64,000 nucleotides of DNA, taken from contig NZ_PVTR01000005.1 in the NCBI RefSeq assembly GCF_003003005.1, positions 186,001-250,000 on the forward strand, read 5' to 3'. The translations under genes and the position numbers were made by a program. Under the pieces are notes generated by a model. It ran no database searches, had not been told where the DNA came from, and worked only from the letters and a program-made list of their open reading frames with translations. The first letter of the stretch is position 1. Each line of letters opens with the position of its first letter. This document shows positions 26,415 to 35,266 of the stretch, one piece after another. Source of the stretch: Mongoliibacter ruber. GTDB lineage: Bacteria > Bacteroidota > Bacteroidia > Cytophagales > Cyclobacteriaceae.

Positions 26415-26804
26415 ATGAAACTTAACTATTTTTTACTTGTAGTTTTCACCTTACTCATTCAATTTTCAGCTTATTCTATGAGTCTTTCGAAAAGTGTTAA
26501 TGATACAATTGTAATTGTAGTAAATAGAAAGGCTTTAAACACTGAAATATCCTTTAGAGAAAGAACCTTCGGAGTAGAAAACGCTTTGCCAAAAACAGAG
26601 ATGAGGGTTTATCGAGATAAATTCTCCAATCCAAATTATTATCTAGCATTAGTCCATACGCCATTTTACAACCATACCACACTATCTTTTTCTTTATTTG
26701 AACTGAATAAATATAAAGTGATTTGGGATAAGAACTTGAACTATCAAGATTGGGCTAATTTAAGTTCTGATGGTGATAAATATGTTTATTTGATGATTTT
26801 TTAA
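26415..26804 (+). CDS. Small secreted protein of unknown function, possible partner of the zincin fragment
   Basis: 129 residues with a signal peptide (MKLNYFLLVVFTLLIQFSAYS). It begins 5 nt after the zincin fragment, the same spacing as in the first toxin-like/partner pair. It is not an evident paralogue of the other partners. The reading frame stays open for 28 more codons after the TAA, so the stop may be premature. Family not recognised. Confidence 0.45.
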   Translation: MKLNYFLLVVFTLLIQFSAYSMSLSKSVNDTIVIVVNRKALNTEISFRERTFGVENALPKTEMRVYRDKFSNPNYYLALVHTPFYNHTTLSFSLFELNKYKVIWDKNLNYQDWANLSSDGDKYVYLMIF

Positions 26805-27039
26805 GATGAACTCACGCACAGAGACCTCTTTACTTTTAGGTTTCAGGTTAAAGCTTATCAGGTAGTAATTCATACTGGAGCGCAGGAATGAGAACGAAAC
26901 TCCTCTGAAGCCGAAAAGGTGATTGATGCTAATTTGACAAACAGTATTTCAGGCGTAGCATTTTGGTGTGCCTATACTCTTTGGGCTGCGCACTCAATTC
27001 TCTCCGAGAAACCATCGACAGGACTAAAAACAATAAATA

Positions 27040-28270
27040 GCCTTATTCTATCTGTGAAAATCTGTGTCATCTATGGTAAACAAAAGCAGGGTTTTAGAGT
27101 GTTTGAAGCTATTTTCACCCTCGGTCTCGGTTTCGGCTAGTGGAGACACTAATCGAGGCAAGGTGTAAAGACTTATTCCATCTGCGAAAGTTCGTGTAAT
27201 CTGCGGGAGAAAATTACTGAGTTCTGGAAGGTTTGAGGTTATTCTCGGTCTCGGTTTCGGTTAGTGGAGACACTAACCGAGGCTAAAAAGACTTATTCCA
27301 TTTGCGAAAGTCCGCGTAATCTGCGAGAGATAATTACTGAGTTCTGGAAGGTTTGAAGTTATTCTCGATCTCGGTTTCGGTTAGTGAAGACACCAACCAA
27401 GGCAAGGTGTAAAGACTTATTCCATTTGCGAAAGTCCGCGTAATCTACGGGAGATAATTACTGAGTTCTGGAAGGTTTGAAGTTATTCTCGGCCTCGGTT
27501 TCGGTTAGTGGAGACACCAACCAAGGCAAGGTGTAAAGACTTATTCCATTTGCTAAAATCCGCGTAGTCTGCGGGAGATCATTACTGAGTTCTGGAAGGT
27601 TTGAAGTTATTCTCGGCCTCGGTTTCGGTTAGTGGAGACACCAACCGAGGCTAAAAAGACTTATTCCATCTGCGAAAGTCCGCGTAGTCTGCGGGAGATA
27701 ATTACTGAGTTCTGGAAGGTTTAAAGTTATTCTCGGTCTCGGTTTCGGTTAGTGGAGACACCAACCAAGGCAAGGTGTAAAGACTTATTCCATTTGCGAA
27801 AGTCCGCGTAATCTGCGGGAGATAATTACTGAATTTTGGAAGGTTTGAGGTTATTCTCGGCCTCGGTTTCGGTTAGTGGAGACACTAACCGAGGCTAAAA
27901 AGACTTATTCCATCTGCGAAAGTCCGCGTAGTCTGCGGGAGATAATTACTGAGTTCTGGAAGGTTTAAAGTTATTCTCGGTCTCGGTTTCGGTTAGTGGA
28001 GACACCAACCGAGGCTAAAAAGACTTATCCCATCTGCGGAAATCTGCGTAGTCTGCGGGAGATAATTACTGAGTTCTGGAAGGTTTAAAGTTATTCTCGG
28101 CGCCGGTTTCGGTTAGTGGAGACATCAACTGAGGCTAAAAAGACTTATTCCATCTGCGAAAGTCCGCGTAATCTGCGGGAGATAATTACTGAATTTTGGA
28201 AGGTTTGAGGTTATTCTCGGTCTCGGTTTCGGTTAGTGGAGACACCAACCGAGGCAAATACCAACCTAGG
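27040..28270 (+). repeat. Tandem array of ~10 palindrome-containing 120/124-bp units
   Basis: Each unit carries CTCGGTTTCGGTTAGTG, a GAGA loop, a complementary arm, then ACTTATTCCAT, CTGCGAAAGTCCGCG, CTGCGGGAGATAATTACTG and AAGGTTTGAAGTTATTCTC. Palindromes start near 27127, 27251, 27371, 27495, 27619, 27738, 27862, 27982, 28102 and 28222. Units end either ...GGCTAAAAAG (120 bp) or ...GGCAAGGTGTAAAG (124 bp). The first and last are divergent. No convincing gene lies in 26805-28311; an ORF at 26919-27140 runs into the repeats and is not credible. Confidence 0.92.
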
Positions 28271-28311
28271 CAAGCACTGACTGAAGCAGAAGGGGAAATC
28301 CTTCATTTTTT

Positions 28312-28947
28312 TCACATCAACCCTTGCCTTTCCATCGCAAAATAAATCAAACGCAACCCAAACAACACCAATAAAATGCCCACTACCCTATTCAGGAGCT
28401 TCATGAATCTGGGGGTAATAAACGAGCGCAACTGTTTGGCCACAAAAGCCTTTAACAAATCAATCGAAAATACCGTCACCAAAATACCTGCATAGTAAAT
28501 TGTCACATCTACCTTATCAAAATGATCTTTGAGACTCACTAAACCTGCAATGGAAATCCAAAAAAGCAACACAAAAGGATTGACTCCATTGATGCCAAAG
28601 CCTTTGAAAAATCCCTTCGCCTTTCCTGTCTTGGGTAATGGCATACCACCAGAGTTAGGCCTTACATTGTTTTTTTTGACAAAAGAAGTTGCCCCAAAAG
28701 CCATTAGAATCAAACCTCCTGCATAGCCTAGCACAATTTCAAAATTGGGGTTTTGGGAAAAAATGCTCACTCCAAAATATGTGATCATTACATAAATCAA
28801 GTCACTGCACAGGATGCCGAGTGCAAGGATGACCGTATGCCTAAAACCATTTTCGATACTATTGGTGATCAAAGCAAAAAAGACCGGCCCAATCATCGCT
28901 GACAGCACCAGTCCCATTCCAATCCCCTCGAGAAGGGCCTCTATCAT
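28312..28947 (-). CDS. LysE/RhtB family amino acid exporter
   Basis: 211 residues with about six membrane helices. The N-terminus EGIGMGLVLSAMIGPVFFALI is the LysE/RhtB hallmark (G-x-x-x-GP near residue 20), and GFGINGVNPFVLLFWI is the family's central Asn-Pro motif. The family exports amino acids or related small molecules across the inner membrane. Its start overlaps the GH3 gene by 4 nt, so the two form an operon. Substrate unknown. Confidence 0.9.
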   Translation of the reverse strand: MIEALLEGIGMGLVLSAMIGPVFFALITNSIENGFRHTVILALGILCSDLIYVMITYFGVSIFSQNPNFEIVLGYAGGLILMAFGATSFVKKNNVRPNSGGMPLPKTGKAKGFFKGFGINGVNPFVLLFWISIAGLVSLKDHFDKVDVTIYYAGILVTVFSIDLLKAFVAKQLRSFITPRFMKLLNRVVGILLVLFGLRLIYFAMERQGLM

Positions 28948-30494
28948 ATTTCGATATTATTAGTCTTCAAATACTCTAACCACTGAGTCATTTTCTCTTT
29001 CTTCAGCACTCTGGGAAACTTATTCTGACCGCCTTCCTTTCCTTGCAGTCTCAACCATTCATAAAAGTGTTTGGCTGGCAAGACAGTACAATTTATCTCC
29101 TTCAAGGCATGTTGACGTTCTACAATATAGTCATCATTCAAGGTTTTGAGTTTTTCATCGATCTCTTTAATCAGCACCTCCTGATCTATCTCATCATCTG
29201 TCCCTACAAACCAATGATGCTTGAACAAGTTTCCATGTGGCAGGCCAATCACTGTAAACTCTTTGATGTTCAGGTTAAACTCCTCAGCAACGGATTCTAT
29301 CGCCTTGTTCATATTGTCCATAGACAAATGTTCCCCACAGAGACTCAGGAAATGTTTAGTTCTGCCAGTGATGATGATTTCACTTTCTTCCAATGATACA
29401 AATCTTATGACATCTCCTATCAGGTATCTCCAAGCCCCCGAACAAGTACTTATCAGCAAGGCATAATCCGCATTCTCTTCAATTTCATCTATTTTTAAGG
29501 TCCTTGCTCCTTCTATCACTTCTCCATTTTCATCAAAATTATCATCGTTGAAGGGGATGAATTCATAGAAAATTCCATTATTGAGCACAAGGCGCATGCT
29601 CCTTCTGTCCGGAAGTGCCTGAAAGGCCAAAAAACCTTCGGAAGCAAGGTATGTCTCCATGTAGATCAATGGCTGGCTTAATAACTTTTCAAAACCCTTT
29701 TTGTAGGGTTCGAATGAAACTCCACCGTGAACAAATATTTTTAAATTCGGCCAAATATCGTGAATGGTTTTCAACTGATACCTTTCTATGATTTTTTCCA
29801 AAAGAATCTGCAACCATGCCGGAACCCCCACAATGATACCTATATCCCATTTTGGCGCCATTTCCACAATCTGATCTAGTTTTTCTCCCCAGTTTTTATT
29901 CCTTGAAATTTGTTTCCCTGGTTTGTAAAAACGCTGAAACCAAATAGGTAACCTTCCTGTGGTGATGCCACTGAGATCACCAGAGAAAAAAGTCCCATTA
30001 AAATCCAAATCAGTACTGCCCCCAAGCATTATTATACCTTTGGTAAACAATTCATCAGGCAAGTCATATTTGGACAAAGACAAAATCTGCCTCACACCTG
30101 TTTTTCTGATAGCCTTCACCATATCCGTTGAAATGGGTATATACTTGGAAGAAGCACCGGAAGTCCCTGAAGTAAGCGCAAAGTACCGGATAGCCCCTGG
30201 CCAAGTGATATTCTTTTCACCGTTTTTTAACCTGTACCACCATTCCTGATAGATTTTTTCATAATCATAAATAGGGACCATGCTGGAAAAAGCCCTGTAA
30301 AAATCCTTGTTAGCCTTTTTGAACTCCTTCAAAATCAATTTGAACTCAAATTTTTTCCCAAATGCCGTATTGGCAGATTTAATCATCAATTTTTTCAACT
30401 CCTGCTTCTGCAATTCTGCAGGTGAGCTGTATTCTTGCTCCAAAGACACCCTTAATCTGATGCCTTTTTTTAGCAATGTACCCAATATCGCCAT
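28944..30494 (-). CDS. GH3 auxin-responsive-promoter family protein (acyl-adenylating)
   Basis: 516 residues, full GH3 length. The ATP-binding loop is ALTSGTSGASSKYIP (about residues 107-121), followed by YMETYLASEGFLAFQ and LEESEIIITGRTKHFLSLCGEHLS, all typical of the GH3/firefly-luciferase-like adenylating superfamily. Plant GH3 enzymes conjugate amino acids to carboxylates; the role of bacterial members is mostly unknown. Co-transcription with an amino acid exporter is suggestive of amino acid conjugate chemistry, but this is inference. Confidence 0.9.
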   Translation of the reverse strand: MAILGTLLKKGIRLRVSLEQEYSSPAELQKQELKKLMIKSANTAFGKKFEFKLILKEFKKANKDFYRAFSSMVPIYDYEKIYQEWWYRLKNGEKNITWPGAIRYFALTSGTSGASSKYIPISTDMVKAIRKTGVRQILSLSKYDLPDELFTKGIIMLGGSTDLDFNGTFFSGDLSGITTGRLPIWFQRFYKPGKQISRNKNWGEKLDQIVEMAPKWDIGIIVGVPAWLQILLEKIIERYQLKTIHDIWPNLKIFVHGGVSFEPYKKGFEKLLSQPLIYMETYLASEGFLAFQALPDRRSMRLVLNNGIFYEFIPFNDDNFDENGEVIEGARTLKIDEIEENADYALLISTCSGAWRYLIGDVIRFVSLEESEIIITGRTKHFLSLCGEHLSMDNMNKAIESVAEEFNLNIKEFTVIGLPHGNLFKHHWFVGTDDEIDQEVLIKEIDEKLKTLNDDYIVERQHALKEINCTVLPAKHFYEWLRLQGKEGGQNKFPRVLKKEKMTQWLEYLKTNNIEI

Positions 30495-30501
30495 ATCTTT
30501 G
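30494..30501 (+). promoter_or_regulatory. Putative -7 box for yggS
   Basis: TATCTTTG matches TAnnTTTG, 40 nt before the yggS ATG, and overlaps the start codon of the divergent GH3 gene. Confidence 0.45.
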
Positions 30502-30528
30502 CTTACTTTAGATGTACCTGTTACAGAC

Positions 30529-30536
30529 CAAAATTA
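30529..30536 (-). promoter_or_regulatory. Putative -7 box for the GH3-lysE operon
   Basis: On the minus strand this reads TAATTTTG, a full match to TAnnTTTG, 35 nt before the GH3 ATG. It overlaps the 5' leader of the divergent yggS. Confidence 0.45.
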
Positions 30537-30541
30537 AAAGA

Positions 30542-31216
30542 ATGAGTATTAAAGAAAACCTTCATAAGATAAAAAATACGTTCATCAATCCCAATTGCAA
30601 ATTGATTGCTGTTTCCAAAACCCACCCTTCGGAATCAATTCAAGAAGCCTATGATCTCGGTGTGAGAGACTTTGGAGAAAATAAAGTTCAGGAATTAGTC
30701 GAAAAAGCTGAAAAACTACCCAAGGATATAAGGTGGCACATGATAGGTCACCTCCAAAGAAATAAGGTAAAGTACATGGCCGAGTTCATCTATCTCGTTC
30801 ATGGAGTGGATTCACTTAAGTTATTAAAAGAAATAAACAAACAGGCCGCCAAAGTAAGCAGAACCATCAATTGTCTACTTCAGGTGCATATTGCTGAGGA
30901 GGAAAGTAAATTTGGATTTGATGAAAAAGAGTTGTTCGAACTATTGGAAGGTAAAACTATTCATGAACTTCAAAATGTCAAAGTAATCGGCTTGATGGGT
31001 ATGGCCACTTTTACAGAAAATGAGGAACAGGTAGAAAAAGAATTTGAGGGCTTAAAAAACCTGAAAAACAAACTCCAGCAAATGGATCTCCCCGAAAACT
31101 TTGACCTTCAGGAGCTTTCCATGGGGATGACTGGAGATTACCTTCTGGCCCAAAAACAAGACAGTACAATGGTAAGAATCGGAACGGCTATCTTTGGGGA
31201 AAGAGATTATAATTAA
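30542..31216 (+). CDS. yggS: YggS family PLP homeostasis protein
   Basis: 224 residues from ATG 30542 (an in-frame TTG-type start ten codons upstream lies in the promoter region and is rejected). The PLP lysine is in CKLIAVSKTHP (about residue 25), followed by DFGENKVQELVEK, RWHMIGHLQRNK and LSMGMTGDY, all signatures of the YggS/PROSC single-domain fold-type III proteins. It binds PLP and maintains vitamin B6 balance in the cytosol; it has no known racemase activity. Confidence 0.95.
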   Translation: MSIKENLHKIKNTFINPNCKLIAVSKTHPSESIQEAYDLGVRDFGENKVQELVEKAEKLPKDIRWHMIGHLQRNKVKYMAEFIYLVHGVDSLKLLKEINKQAAKVSRTINCLLQVHIAEEESKFGFDEKELFELLEGKTIHELQNVKVIGLMGMATFTENEEQVEKEFEGLKNLKNKLQQMDLPENFDLQELSMGMTGDYLLAQKQDSTMVRIGTAIFGERDYN

Positions 31217-31217
31217 C

Positions 31218-31601
31218 ATGAATAAAGCTAAATACATACAAATTGCCGCATTGTTTGGAGCCTTGGCCGTTGGAATTGGTGCCTTTGGAGCCCATGGATT
31301 AGAACCTATATTGGAAAGCAAGGGAACAAGTGACACATTCGAAACTGCTGTTAAGTATCACTTTTACCACACCTTGGCCCTTTTAGCCTGCGCATTTTTA
31401 TTGGAACTCTATCCAAGCAATAAGAAACTGTCCGCTGCATTCTGGCTGTTTGCTATTGGAATAATTATTTTTTCCGGAACCTTATACACATTATCGCTTA
31501 CAGGCGTTTCATGGCTGGGAGCGATTACCCCAATAGGCGGCGTAGCCTTTATCGCAGGATGGGTGATGATGATGATCTCCGCCAAACAGCCCAAAAAGTA
31601 A
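31218..31601 (+). CDS. DUF423 family small membrane protein
   Basis: 127 residues from ATG 31218, two nt after yggS. It has four hydrophobic segments and the DUF423 hallmark GALAVGIGAFGAHGLEP near the N-terminus, followed by TAVKYHFYHTLALLA and a C-terminal ITPIGGVAFIAGW. Function of the family is unknown; it sits in the inner membrane. Confidence 0.92.
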   Translation: MNKAKYIQIAALFGALAVGIGAFGAHGLEPILESKGTSDTFETAVKYHFYHTLALLACAFLLELYPSNKKLSAAFWLFAIGIIIFSGTLYTLSLTGVSWLGAITPIGGVAFIAGWVMMMISAKQPKK

Positions 31602-31605
31602 ATTC

Positions 31606-32907
31606 ATGATCAAAAAAATAAGTTTTGGTGTACTGATATTTTCAGTTTCACTTCTTGCTGCATCAGCACAAGAGATAGATGTCCGTGAACGGTATGAAGG
31701 TCTCAATGCATTGGTGGGACCAAACACCTTTTTTGACAATCACCTTACCGGATTTATACTCTATGAGTTGGATTCAGGATGGGTGCATTTCGAAAAAAAC
31801 AGCCATATGAACTTCATCCCGGCTTCCACTACCAAACTGTTTACTTTTTATGCTTCTTTGATGGTTTTGAGGGATAGGACCAACACATTTAGATATGTAG
31901 AAAAAGGAGATGAAATTACAATCTGGGGCTCTGGAGATCCATCATGGAAGTACAATATACTTCCCCAACCGAAAATTGAAGATTTCCTTTCCAAGTACAA
32001 GAAAGTCAATTTTTCTTCTTCCAATTGGAAAGATGAAGCCTTCGGCTATGGCTGGCAATGGGATGACTATTACTATGCCTACTCTGCCGAACGCTCTCCT
32101 TTCCCCATGTATGGCAATATTGTCATGTTCAGAAATGTCAACCGCACTCCTCAAGCTACTATTCCAGCCTTTGCCAATAGTGTCAAAACTTTCGAAATAA
32201 ACAGTCCAACAGTTCGGAGGGATTTCCATAGCAATACCTTTTACTACAACCCTAGGACTTACACCAATCCTGGCCCGATGTTACCTTTTGTGACCTCAGC
32301 AGAACTCACCGCACAGCTTCTTCGGGATGTGTTAAAAAAACCGGTCGAACTGGTCGACTTAGAACTTCCCTCAACAGCCAAAATCTTCAATGGAGGTGAC
32401 ATAAAGCCACTTTGGAAAGAAATGATGCAGGAAAGTGACAATTTCATTGCTGAACAAATACTCTTGATGGTCTCTGACCAATTATTTGGAGAATTGAATT
32501 CAGAAAGGGCAATTGATTATGTCAAAAAAACTTACCTTCGAGACCTTCCCGATGATCCGAAGTGGGTGGATGGTTCCGGTCTTTCAAGACACAATCTCGT
32601 CACTCCAAGGAGCATGATCACCTTAATGGAAAAAATCGACAAGGCAATGCCTCGCGATCAATTGTTGCAGCTTCTGCCTCAAGGTGGAATAAACGGCACT
32701 TTGAAAAACAACTATAAAGCACCAAGACCTTATATATTTGCCAAAACAGGCACCATAAGTAACAATCATGCCTTAGTTGGAATCATCAAGACAGATAGTG
32801 GAAGACACCATGCTTTTGCTTTTTTGAACAACAATTACCTCAACAAAGCATCTGAAATACGAAGAGAAATGGAAAAAGTATTGCTTTATATCAAAGCAAA
32901 TTACTGA
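31606..32907 (+). CDS. dacB: D-alanyl-D-alanine carboxypeptidase/endopeptidase, PBP4 (S13)
   Basis: 433 residues with signal peptide (to about residue 21, ASAQ). The three penicillin-binding motifs are SxxK at Ser74-Lys77 (PASTTKLF), SxN at Ser277-Asn279 (ESDNFIAEQ) and KTG at 380-382 (FAKTGTISN). It acts on peptidoglycan peptides in the periplasm. It starts 4 nt after the DUF423 gene. Confidence 0.94.
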   Translation: MIKKISFGVLIFSVSLLAASAQEIDVRERYEGLNALVGPNTFFDNHLTGFILYELDSGWVHFEKNSHMNFIPASTTKLFTFYASLMVLRDRTNTFRYVEKGDEITIWGSGDPSWKYNILPQPKIEDFLSKYKKVNFSSSNWKDEAFGYGWQWDDYYYAYSAERSPFPMYGNIVMFRNVNRTPQATIPAFANSVKTFEINSPTVRRDFHSNTFYYNPRTYTNPGPMLPFVTSAELTAQLLRDVLKKPVELVDLELPSTAKIFNGGDIKPLWKEMMQESDNFIAEQILLMVSDQLFGELNSERAIDYVKKTYLRDLPDDPKWVDGSGLSRHNLVTPRSMITLMEKIDKAMPRDQLLQLLPQGGINGTLKNNYKAPRPYIFAKTGTISNNHALVGIIKTDSGRHHAFAFLNNNYLNKASEIRREMEKVLLYIKANY

Positions 32908-32971
32908 TTTATGTGTCATCTGAAGAGAAACAAATTATGAAAGCTCCCAAGCTATTTGTGAATTATTGCGC

Positions 32972-32979
32972 TATTTTTG
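32972..32979 (+). promoter_or_regulatory. Putative -7 box for the S66 peptidase gene
   Basis: TATTTTTG matches TAnnTTTG, 22 nt before the ATG. Confidence 0.4.
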
Positions 32980-32999
32980 GATAAAGACGAAAAGTAACT

Positions 33000-34040
33000 A
33001 TGAATAAAAGGACTTTTATAAAATCATTGGGATTGGGTATAGGAGCATTGCCTCTGACTTCATTTTTACCAGCTTTGCCAGTCAATGATAACCTTATACT
33101 TCCATTCCCAATCAACCCGGGTGATAAGGTAGGATTGGTAAGTCCATCAGCAGCCACTGGAGAGAGAATCGAATTTGAGTTTGCCAAAGAGGCCTTAGAA
33201 GCACTTGGGCTTGAAGTCGAACTCGGAGAAAACCTCAAAAAACGCAGAGGCCATCTTGCAGGCACAGATGAAGAAAGGGCTTCAGATCTCAATTATATGT
33301 TTGAAAACAAGCATATCAAAGCTATAATCTGTATCAGAGGAGGTTCAGGAGCTGCAAGAATTCTACCCTTAATCAATTATGAGATAATAAAAAAGAATCC
33401 CAAACCATTGTTGGGGTATTCTGATATCACCGCTCTGCACAACGCAATTCATGCAAAGACAGGTTTGATCACCTTTCACGGACCAAACGGCTCAGGAAGT
33501 TGGAACAGTTTCAACGTCAATCAATTCCAGCAGGTGTTTTTTAATCAAGGAATGGTGACTTTTGAAAATGAGCACGCCAAAGGAGACGAGTTAATCGTCA
33601 AACAAAACCGGATTCAAACGATTCGGCCAGGCTTAGCAAAAGGGAAAATATTAGGTGGAAACCTTACAGTACTTACTGCACTGTCGGGTACTCCTTACCT
33701 ACCGGATTTCGCTGACAGCATTCTCTTTATTGAAGACATCAGCGAGGACCCTTATAAAATTGACCGTATGATGAGTACACTTCTACTGAATGGTACTTTA
33801 TCCAAAATCAAAGGTTTTATATTCGGTCAATGCACCAATTGTACTCCAGGTGGTGGGTATGGCTCCTTGACACTTGATGACATACTGGACGACTACATTC
33901 TTCCTTTGAACATCCCCGCCTATAAAGGAGCCATGATTGGCCATGTGCCAAAACAATTTATCATACCTGTAGGAGCCGAGGTGGAAATGGATGCTGAGGC
34001 GGGAACCTTCAAAATGCTCCATGCTATCTTCCAAGCTTAA
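33000..34040 (+). CDS. S66 family LD-carboxypeptidase, exported
   Basis: 346 residues. The N-terminus NKRTFIKSLGLGIGALPL resembles a signal peptide of the 'ten_TPP_cat'/Tat-like type without a strict RR pair. The S66 domain shows GDKVGLVSPSA, CIRGGSGAARILP, LGYSDITALHNAI, LFIEDISEDPYKIDRM (catalytic Glu) and IGHVPKQFIIPVG (catalytic His). S66 enzymes cut the L,D-bond of murein tetrapeptides. It follows PBP4, another murein peptidase, after 92 nt. Confidence 0.9.
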   Translation: MNKRTFIKSLGLGIGALPLTSFLPALPVNDNLILPFPINPGDKVGLVSPSAATGERIEFEFAKEALEALGLEVELGENLKKRRGHLAGTDEERASDLNYMFENKHIKAIICIRGGSGAARILPLINYEIIKKNPKPLLGYSDITALHNAIHAKTGLITFHGPNGSGSWNSFNVNQFQQVFFNQGMVTFENEHAKGDELIVKQNRIQTIRPGLAKGKILGGNLTVLTALSGTPYLPDFADSILFIEDISEDPYKIDRMMSTLLLNGTLSKIKGFIFGQCTNCTPGGGYGSLTLDDILDDYILPLNIPAYKGAMIGHVPKQFIIPVGAEVEMDAEAGTFKMLHAIFQA

Positions 34041-34049
34041 TCGCGTAAA

Positions 34050-34754
34050 ATGAAAAAAATCACCCTTCTTTCTCTTTTCTCATTCCTTTTATTTGTCGGT
34101 TGTATGTCACAAAAACCAACTCCAACTAAAAACAAAAAGACCTTAAATTACCTTGCTCTCGGTGACTCATATACCATCGGAGAAGGCGTGTCTGAAGATG
34201 AAAGATATCCAAATCAGCTGATTGATTTATTGAATACCCAAGGTTTGACGTTCGAAAAACCTCGCATAATCGCAGTCACAGGATGGACCACGGATGAATT
34301 GGCAAAAGGTATTGAGGAAGCTGAGATATCTAAAAACACTTATGATCTAGTCACACTTCTTGTTGGTGTGAATAATCAGTACAGAGGCAGAGATGTGGAG
34401 AATTACCGCACAGAGTTCCGTGCTCAATTGCATCAGGCTATAGGTTTTGCGAAAGGTGATCCAAATAAGGTTGTGGTGCTTTCCATACCTGATTGGGGAA
34501 TAACGCCATTTGCTGAGGCAAGAAAAGTGGATCAGGAAAAAGTAAAGACAGAGATTGACAGATACAATCAGGCAAAAAAAGAAATCACATTAACTCTAGG
34601 GGCTCACTATATCGATATCACGGAAGATTACCGTGAAATTGGAGCCAGGCCGGAAATGGTAGTCGAGGACAAATTACACCCGAGTGGATTGGTGTATACA
34701 GACTGGGCCAAAAAAATCGAACAAGTGATTAAGTCAGAAATGAAATTCCACTAA
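34050..34754 (+). CDS. SGNH/GDSL hydrolase, lipoprotein
   Basis: 234 residues. Lipobox LLFVGC (Cys18) indicates membrane anchoring. The SGNH blocks are GDSYTIGEG (Ser about 38), VTLLVGVNNQYRG (Gly and Asn) and DKLHPSGLVY (Asp-x-x-His). These enzymes deacylate sugars or lipids. It begins 10 nt after the S66 gene and is probably co-transcribed. Confidence 0.9.
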   Translation: MKKITLLSLFSFLLFVGCMSQKPTPTKNKKTLNYLALGDSYTIGEGVSEDERYPNQLIDLLNTQGLTFEKPRIIAVTGWTTDELAKGIEEAEISKNTYDLVTLLVGVNNQYRGRDVENYRTEFRAQLHQAIGFAKGDPNKVVVLSIPDWGITPFAEARKVDQEKVKTEIDRYNQAKKEITLTLGAHYIDITEDYREIGARPEMVVEDKLHPSGLVYTDWAKKIEQVIKSEMKFH

Positions 34755-34801
34755 ATACACTTTTTAACCTTTAGCCGAAGGTCTATTCCGTAAGGAAAAT
34801 A

Positions 34802-34836
34802 AAAAAGGGATAGTGTGCCATACACCATCCCTTTTT
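34802..34836. terminator. Bidirectional terminator between convergent genes
   Basis: AAAAAGGGATaGTGT / ACACcATCCCTTTTT stem with one mismatch, A-rich on one side and T-rich on the other. It serves the SGNH gene and the converging DUF1573 gene. Confidence 0.85.
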
Positions 34837-34857
34837 GGTTTTATTTTATCATCCCAA

Positions 34858-35250
34858 TCACTTGCCTCTTGGCAATACATTTGAGATTAATGATACTTTC
34901 TCAATAGGTTCAGAGGCATTTGAATATATCCTCACCACTGAATTTTGTTTACCCATTTTCCCCGCAGAATTGAAGACTACTTTAAGTTCACCCGTAGCAC
35001 CTGGAGCAACTGGTTCTTTTGGCCAAGCTGGTGCAGTACATCCACAGGAAACGGCAACATTGGAAATCACCAACGGAGTTTCACCTGAATTGGTAAAAAC
35101 AAAAGTATGTTCTACTTTATCTCCCTGAGAGATGTCACCAAAGTCAATGGATTTTTCTTTGAAGTCAATAACAGCTCCCTTGTTGTCACTTTGCGCCTGA
35201 ACTGCTATTACGGCAAAAGCAAACACTACTAACAAAAACAACTTTTTCAT
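34858..35250 (-). CDS. DUF1573 domain secreted protein
   Basis: 130 residues with signal peptide (to VQAQ, residue 20). The DUF1573 beta-sandwich shows IDFGDISQGDKVEHTFVFTN and the family block NVAVSCGCTAPAWPKEPVAPG. Common in Bacteroidota, periplasmic, function not established. It follows the helicase gene after 16 nt on the same strand. Confidence 0.92.
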   Translation of the reverse strand: MKKLFLLVVFAFAVIAVQAQSDNKGAVIDFKEKSIDFGDISQGDKVEHTFVFTNSGETPLVISNVAVSCGCTAPAWPKEPVAPGATGELKVVFNSAGKMGKQNSVVRIYSNASEPIEKVSLISNVLPRGK

Positions 35251-35266
35251 GGTCTTATTATTTATT

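Noticed and set aside
26919-27140. 73-codon ORF before the repeat array
   Set aside because: It runs into the repeat, has no recognisable domain and no start signal.
27040-28270. CRISPR-like array
   Set aside because: The whole 120/124-bp unit is repeated, with no unique spacers, and there are no cas genes nearby.
18306-28311. Integrative element with integrase or transposon
   Set aside because: No integrase, transposase, relaxase or tRNA gene was found; only the shared palindromic repeats bracket the region.
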